A stretch of 64,000 bases of DNA, taken from contig NZ_JALJCL010000004.1 of NCBI RefSeq assembly GCF_023698535.1, positions 124,001-188,000 of the forward strand, in the 5' to 3' direction. A model generated the notes under the pieces. The model did no database searches, was not told the origin of the DNA, and was given only the letters and a program-made list of their open reading frames with translations. This DNA comes from Halorientalis regularis (lineage in GTDB: Archaea > Halobacteriota > Halobacteria > Halobacteriales > Haloarculaceae). Position numbers and translations under genes: made by a program. Positions 59,899 through 64,000 of the stretch are shown here, in pieces (within the stretch, counting starts at the first letter, position 1; each line of letters begins with the position of its first letter).

Positions 59899-60624
59899 AT
59901 GGCCAAACAGCCACATCTGCTGGTCGAACCGGGCGACCTGGCGAACGTCGCACTCCTGCCGGGCGACCCCGGGCGCGTCGACCGCATCGCCGACGCCTGC
60001 GACGAGGCGACGACGGTCGCACAGAACCGCGAGTACAAGGTCGTCAACGCCACCTACGAGGGCCGTGACCTCACGATCTGTTCGACCGGTATCGGCTGCC
60101 CGTCGGCAGCCATCGCCGTCGAGGAACTCCACGCCGTCGGCGTCGAGACCGTGATCCGGGTCGGCACCACGGGTGCGCTCCAGGCCGGGATCGAAATCGG
60201 CGACATGGTCGTCGCGACCGGCGCGGCCAAAGACGAGGGAACGACCGGCCGCTACGAGGCCGACACCGTGCCCGCGGTGCCGGACTACGACGTTCTCTCG
60301 GCGCTCGTCGATGAGGCCGAAGTCAATGGTGAAGACGTACACGTGGGGCCGGTGGCCACGGACGACGCCTTCTACGCGGAGACGGACGAGTACGTCCGGG
60401 CCTGGGAGGCCGCCGGCCTGCTGGCCGTCGAGATGGAGGCGGCAGCGATTTTCTCGCTGGCCCGCCGGAAGGGGATGGCCGCCGGCGCGATCTGCACCGT
60501 CGACGGCAACCTGGTCGAGGGGACACAGAAAGGCGAGACCGACGACGACGAACTCCCCGAGAAGGCGAGAAACAACGTCGAGCGGGCGATCCGGATCGCG
60601 CTCGACGCCGCGACGGCGCTGTAG
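59899..60624 (+). CDS. udp: Uridine phosphorylase
   Basis: A 241-residue NP-I family nucleoside phosphorylase: ALLPGDPGRVDRIA phosphate loop, STGIGCPSAAIAVEEL, IRVGTTGALQAGIEIGD signature and LAVEMEAAAIFSLA for ribose binding. It releases uracil and ribose-1-phosphate. TTTTGTAG at 59870-59877 lies 26 bases before the ATG at 59899, preferred over an in-frame ATG at 59890. Confidence 0.93.
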   Translation: MAKQPHLLVEPGDLANVALLPGDPGRVDRIADACDEATTVAQNREYKVVNATYEGRDLTICSTGIGCPSAAIAVEELHAVGVETVIRVGTTGALQAGIEIGDMVVATGAAKDEGTTGRYEADTVPAVPDYDVLSALVDEAEVNGEDVHVGPVATDDAFYAETDEYVRAWEAAGLLAVEMEAAAIFSLARRKGMAAGAICTVDGNLVEGTQKGETDDDELPEKARNNVERAIRIALDAATAL

Positions 60625-60676
60625 CGGTCACGGGATCGGCGCGCGGTTTTTGTGTCCGGCTTCGAAAGGGGTGGGT

Positions 60677-62308
60677 ATGCGCGACCGGGTGCGTGAGCGA
60701 CTCGCCGCGGCCCGAGCGCGGGTCCGCCGGTTCGAGCGCCGCGAAGTGTGGACGATCCGCCGCTGGCTCGAGAACACCCGCAACCTGGTCCACTTGTCGG
60801 TGCTGGTGTTCGTTCCCCTGCTCATCGCAGCGGTCACCTGGATCTCGAACGCCGTCTCCGTGCTGCCCTTCCTGCTCTTTCCGCCGCTGGCCTCGGGGAC
60901 GTACATGCTCTTCGCCAGACCGGAGAGCGAGTTCGCCTCGCCGACGCGGTTCGTCGGTGGCCTCACCGTCGGCGCGTTCTGTGGCTGGCTCGCGTACGGT
61001 GTCGCGACCGCCCTGTGGGCGGCACCCGGGCGAACGACGGTCGATCCCGGTGCCGCGGCGTTTTCGGTCTTCCTCACGGGGCTGGTGACTTGGCTGCTCA
61101 CGGTCGAGGAAGCCTCCGCGTACTCCAGTGCCCTGCTGGTCCACGTCATCGACGTCAGCAGCGCCAACTCGATCACGCTCGACGTGGTGACGGGCCTGTC
61201 GGTGACGCTGACGCCGCGGCTGGCTTACGTCGGGAGCGTCCTCGTCTCCTCGACGCTGGTCGCCGGCGTCTTCCTGCTCTGGCGGGAGACCTTCTTCGAG
61301 GAGCGGGCCCGCTATCTCTACCAGTCGACGAAGGGCGACGACCACGTGCTGGTACCGATGCGGACCGACGACGCCGAGGCGACGGCGATGCTGGCCGCGA
61401 AACTCGCCGCCGCCCACGAAGCCGGGAAGGTCGTCCTGCTGGATGTCGTGGACGACGAGCAGGTAGCCGCCGCCGAGCGACAACTGCTCGACGGAACGGC
61501 TGGAGTTCGGATGGACGGTGGTCCCGCGAGTGATGCGAGCGGGCCCTCGTCGGAGCCACGGTCCGAGGGTAGCCGTCCCGACGACCCCGAGGCGGGCATC
61601 GACGCCGGCGACTCGGATTCAGCGGCCTCCGAGGAGGAACTCGACGCGGAGACGCTCGACGAGATGGCCGAACACCGCGCCGCATCGAGCGCCGTCGAAC
61701 GACTGGAGGAACAGGCCGCACAGGTCGAGACGAAAGTCGGCGTCCCCTGCGAGGTCGTCGTCGCCACGGCCGGCGGGACGCCCGCGTCGACGGTTATCTC
61801 GACCGCACACGAGACCAACTGCGATCTGATCGCGACGCCGTACGAACAGCGCCACGGGAGTCTCTCGCCGTTCGTTCGACTCCTCTTTCGGGGCGACGTG
61901 GACGTGCTGGTCCATCGCTCCTGTGCGGGGCGGACGCGCTGGCACCGCGTCCTCGTGCCGGTCCGTCGGGCCGGCGACGTGGCCCACGCGATGATCGACT
62001 TCGCGCTCCGGTTGGCCGGCCGGACCGGGCACGTCGGCGTCGCCAACTGCCTGCAGGGTGACGGCAACCGTCGCCGCGCCGAGAACATGCTCTCGGATCT
62101 GGTCGAGCCCTTCGAGGGCTCGCTCGAAACGCGGGTTTCGAGTGCTCCCATCGAGGACTTCCTGTCGGCGAACGCGACGAACTACGATCTGGTGTTCATG
62201 GGCGCGAGCACGGATCGAAGTCGCGCCTCGCGGCTGGTCTCGCCGCCCACCTTCGAGCGTATCCGCGATCTGGACTGTGACGTAGCTATCGTCGACCGCA
62301 ACCGCTGA
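60677..62308 (+). CDS. HPP-type membrane domain fused to tandem USP domains
   Basis: A 543-residue protein. Residues 40-215 hold about five membrane helices of an HPP-family module (FPPLASGTYMLFARPESEFASP loop). Residues 225-400 contain a first USP-like domain (VLVPMRTDDAEATAMLAAKLA) split by an 85-residue disordered acidic insert. Residues 410-543 form a second (WHRVLVPVRRAGDVAHAMI; DLVFMGASTDRSRASRL). HPP proteins are linked to nitrite transport in plants and cyanobacteria; here substrate is unknown. GGTTTTTG at 60645-60652 fits a leaderless start. Confidence 0.8.
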   Translation: MRDRVRERLAAARARVRRFERREVWTIRRWLENTRNLVHLSVLVFVPLLIAAVTWISNAVSVLPFLLFPPLASGTYMLFARPESEFASPTRFVGGLTVGAFCGWLAYGVATALWAAPGRTTVDPGAAAFSVFLTGLVTWLLTVEEASAYSSALLVHVIDVSSANSITLDVVTGLSVTLTPRLAYVGSVLVSSTLVAGVFLLWRETFFEERARYLYQSTKGDDHVLVPMRTDDAEATAMLAAKLAAAHEAGKVVLLDVVDDEQVAAAERQLLDGTAGVRMDGGPASDASGPSSEPRSEGSRPDDPEAGIDAGDSDSAASEEELDAETLDEMAEHRAASSAVERLEEQAAQVETKVGVPCEVVVATAGGTPASTVISTAHETNCDLIATPYEQRHGSLSPFVRLLFRGDVDVLVHRSCAGRTRWHRVLVPVRRAGDVAHAMIDFALRLAGRTGHVGVANCLQGDGNRRRAENMLSDLVEPFEGSLETRVSSAPIEDFLSANATNYDLVFMGASTDRSRASRLVSPPTFERIRDLDCDVAIVDRNR

Positions 62309-62311
62309 GGA

Positions 62312-63481
62312 TCACTCGCCGGCCGCGCTCCCGCCGGAACTGTCGAGCAACTGGTCGGCAACGGTCTCGACGTTCTCGTCGCCCAGCGCCGACTCGACCA
62401 GCAGGTGGCCACCGATGACTGCGGGGCTGATGACCGTGTCCGCACCCGCGCGTCTGAGTTTCTCGACGTTCTCGCGGTCGGTCGCGCCCGCGACCACCCG
62501 GATGTCGGCGTTGAGTGACTTCGCGGTGAGGATCGCCAGCGCGTCGTTGGCGTCGTTGTTGGTCGCCGCGACGACCGCGCGGGCGTCCTCGATGCTCGCG
62601 CGCTGGAGCGGTGCCTCGTCGCTGGGATCGGCCGACAGCACCGCGATGTCGCGGGCGTTGAGCTCCGCCGCCGCCTCCTGGTCCGGAGTGATGACGACGA
62701 AGGGGACCGTGCCGTCGAGTTCGTCGATGATCGGTTCCGTCAGGTCGCCGTAGCCGAGGACGATCACGTGGTCCTCGAGCAGTTCGAGTTGTCGTTCTGT
62801 CATGGTACCGAGTGCCTGTGCGAACCGCGCTTCTATGGCTGGGCCGAGTAGCGACCCCAGTGCGAGCGTGAAACTCGCCACCCCGAGGATCAACACGGAG
62901 ATCGAGAACAGGCGGGCCTGCTGTGTGGTGGGAATCGCATCGCCGTACCCGACCGTGCTGGCGGTGACGATGGTGTAGTACACCGCGTCGAGGATGGTCT
63001 CGACGTTGTTGAAGTCCTCGCTGAGTCGGTAGGTGCCGGCCGTCCCGTAGACCATCGTGCCGAGGAGGGCAGCCGTCGCGGCGAGTTGGGTCGTCGACAG
63101 GTCGATCTGCCGGTCGAACCGGCGGTAGTTGAGCAAGACGAACGGAATCGAGAGCAGGGAGAGCGCGATCAGCGGCGTCGAGGCCACGCTGGATTGGGCC
63201 AGTCCCTGGACCGCCGTCACGGGCAACAGCAAGACGGTCGAGTACCACGCGACCCGAAGTCCGCGGCGGAGTCCGAGGACGCTTCCGAGCATCAGAAATC
63301 CGGTGAGCGCGCCCGTGAACCCGGCCGCACGTTCCAGATCCTCCGGAACGTACGCCGCGACCGATTCGTCGACGCCGGTGGTCCCGATTTTGACGACGCC
63401 AGTCGTAAACGAAAGCACCGCGACGAGCGTCACGAGAACCATCGTCACACGAGCACCGAGCAACACGCGCCGGGACGCCAT
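62312..63481 (-). CDS. Potassium channel with TrkA-N (RCK) domain
   Basis: A 389-residue channel. Four helices precede the pore (residues 10-140), then the filter TVGYGD near 178 between two pore helices. A cytoplasmic Rossmann RCK domain (HVIVLGYGDLTEPIIDEL, with G-x-G-x-x-x) follows, and AVLSADPSDEAPLQRASIEDARAVVAAT. It gates K+ flux by nucleotide or ion binding. Convergent with the HPP-USP gene, three bases apart. Haloarchaea keep molar K+ inside, so such channels are central. Confidence 0.92.
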   Translation of the reverse strand: MASRRVLLGARVTMVLVTLVAVLSFTTGVVKIGTTGVDESVAAYVPEDLERAAGFTGALTGFLMLGSVLGLRRGLRVAWYSTVLLLPVTAVQGLAQSSVASTPLIALSLLSIPFVLLNYRRFDRQIDLSTTQLAATAALLGTMVYGTAGTYRLSEDFNNVETILDAVYYTIVTASTVGYGDAIPTTQQARLFSISVLILGVASFTLALGSLLGPAIEARFAQALGTMTERQLELLEDHVIVLGYGDLTEPIIDELDGTVPFVVITPDQEAAAELNARDIAVLSADPSDEAPLQRASIEDARAVVAATNNDANDALAILTAKSLNADIRVVAGATDRENVEKLRRAGADTVISPAVIGGHLLVESALGDENVETVADQLLDSSGGSAAGE

Positions 63482-63573
63482 GCTCCTCCGTCCGACGTGA
63501 GCGCGGATAAAACCGCCGACCCGGACGCTCCATCCGGCGGTACTGGTTTGTACGAGGCGGTCCCAGCCAGTCC

Positions 63574-64000
63574 ATGGCCTCGCTCCCAGTCGAAGTTCTG
63601 CTGGGCATCTATCTCGGCTTTCTCACTGGTATCATCCCTTCGCTTGTCGCGTGGACGCTCGGCTTCGGATTCAAATACTTCACCGGCGTCTCCATCCCCG
63701 GGTTCGGTGTGGTTGTGCTTGCGGTCGCGCTGGCGGGCGTCAGCGGCGGTTTGCTGGCGCTCGCGGATCCGACCGTCACCCAGTCGACCAACGCACCGAC
63801 GCTGGTGACCGCCATCCTGGTGGTGACGGCGCTGTCGCTGTACGCCCACGCCAAGGGCGACCAGCTCGGCGCGAACGCCCCCCGGAAACTCTCACTGTCG
63901 AAACTCCGCGAGCGCACGCTCTCGCGGGATCTCGCTGACCTCGTGGCGGGCGGTCAGGTCCGTATCGACGTGGTCGGCGACGTGTCGGACATGGAGGGGT
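63574..64000 (+). CDS. Membrane protein, 3' end outside window
   Basis: The first 142 codons of a gene running off the right edge. It has three hydrophobic segments (VEVLLGIYLGFLTGIIPSLVAW; GFGVVVLAVALAGVSGGLLALA; LVTAILVVTALSLYA) then a cytoplasmic part (KLSLSKLRERTLSRDLADLVAG; QVRIDVVGDVSDMEG). Haloarchaeal proteins of this shape carry TrkA-C-like regions and are often annotated as potassium-channel related; it is divergent from such a channel. CTGGTTTGTAC at 63543-63553 may be its TATA region. Confidence 0.65.
   Translation, partial: MASLPVEVLLGIYLGFLTGIIPSLVAWTLGFGFKYFTGVSIPGFGVVVLAVALAGVSGGLLALADPTVTQSTNAPTLVTAILVVTALSLYAHAKGDQLGANAPRKLSLSKLRERTLSRDLADLVAGGQVRIDVVGDVSDMEG

Overview
The window comes from a halophilic archaeon (class Halobacteria), most like Haloarcula or Halomicrobium relatives. 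The evidence is high G+C with strong third-position G/C preference, very acidic proteins, TATA boxes about 27 bases upstream of start codons (mostly leaderless transcripts), Tat-type lipoprotein signals, and marker genes such as HerA/NurA, a HalX response regulator, NAD(H) kinase, archaeal-type map and hmgA. No rRNA, tRNA, CRISPR array or intact insertion sequence was seen. Most of the window is chromosomal housekeeping sequence with a few decayed genes.

Region 1 (1-20 kb) is carbon metabolism. After a HAD phosphatase end, a vapBC module and a MoaD-like protein come a DapA-family aldolase, gluconate dehydratase (gnaD) and a D-xylose/glucose-type dehydrogenase. A sensor kinase, the glycerol block glpABC (minus strand), a broken ugpB remnant and glpK follow. 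An Orc1/Cdc6-like ATPase sits behind glpK. Then come a ROK sugar kinase, pyruvate kinase and 2-keto-3-deoxygluconate kinase. Together they encode most of a semi-phosphorylative Entner-Doudoroff route plus glycerol entry, both feeding triose phosphate and pyruvate.

Region 2 (20-31 kb) holds regulators (HxlR, HalX response regulator, universal stress proteins), NAD kinase, a RecA/KaiC-type ATPase with a long acidic SPF-repeat tail, and the HerA/NurA DNA-end-processing pair. Region 3 (31-42 kb) holds gpmI, a GNAT regulator, the nadABC NAD-synthesis operon, and a cluster of lipoprotein, membrane spermidine-synthase-like protein, DUF2617 protein and a zinc-ribbon protein. Region 4 (42-55 kb) holds a pentapeptide-repeat ion channel, hmgA, small membrane and lipoproteins including one frameshifted gene, icd, map and a HIT protein. 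Region 5 (55-64 kb) holds a predicted Mn-type cation exporter, a 5'-less gene remnant, a tRNA methylthiotransferase, deoC and udp (nucleoside salvage), an HPP membrane protein fused to USP domains, a TrkA-type potassium channel and the start of another membrane protein.

The most unusual observation is a recurring promoter layout. In most genes the TATA box lies about 27 bases before the gene's own start codon. At three genes (glpK, the gene at 20526 and the ATPase at 24399) that position is instead occupied by the ATG of a 6-15 codon mini-ORF, whose stop overlaps or directly precedes the main start. This suggests leaderless leader peptides with translational coupling. A second candidate novelty is a foldable, gene-free segment at about 22060-22222 behind an AT-rich promoter-like stretch.
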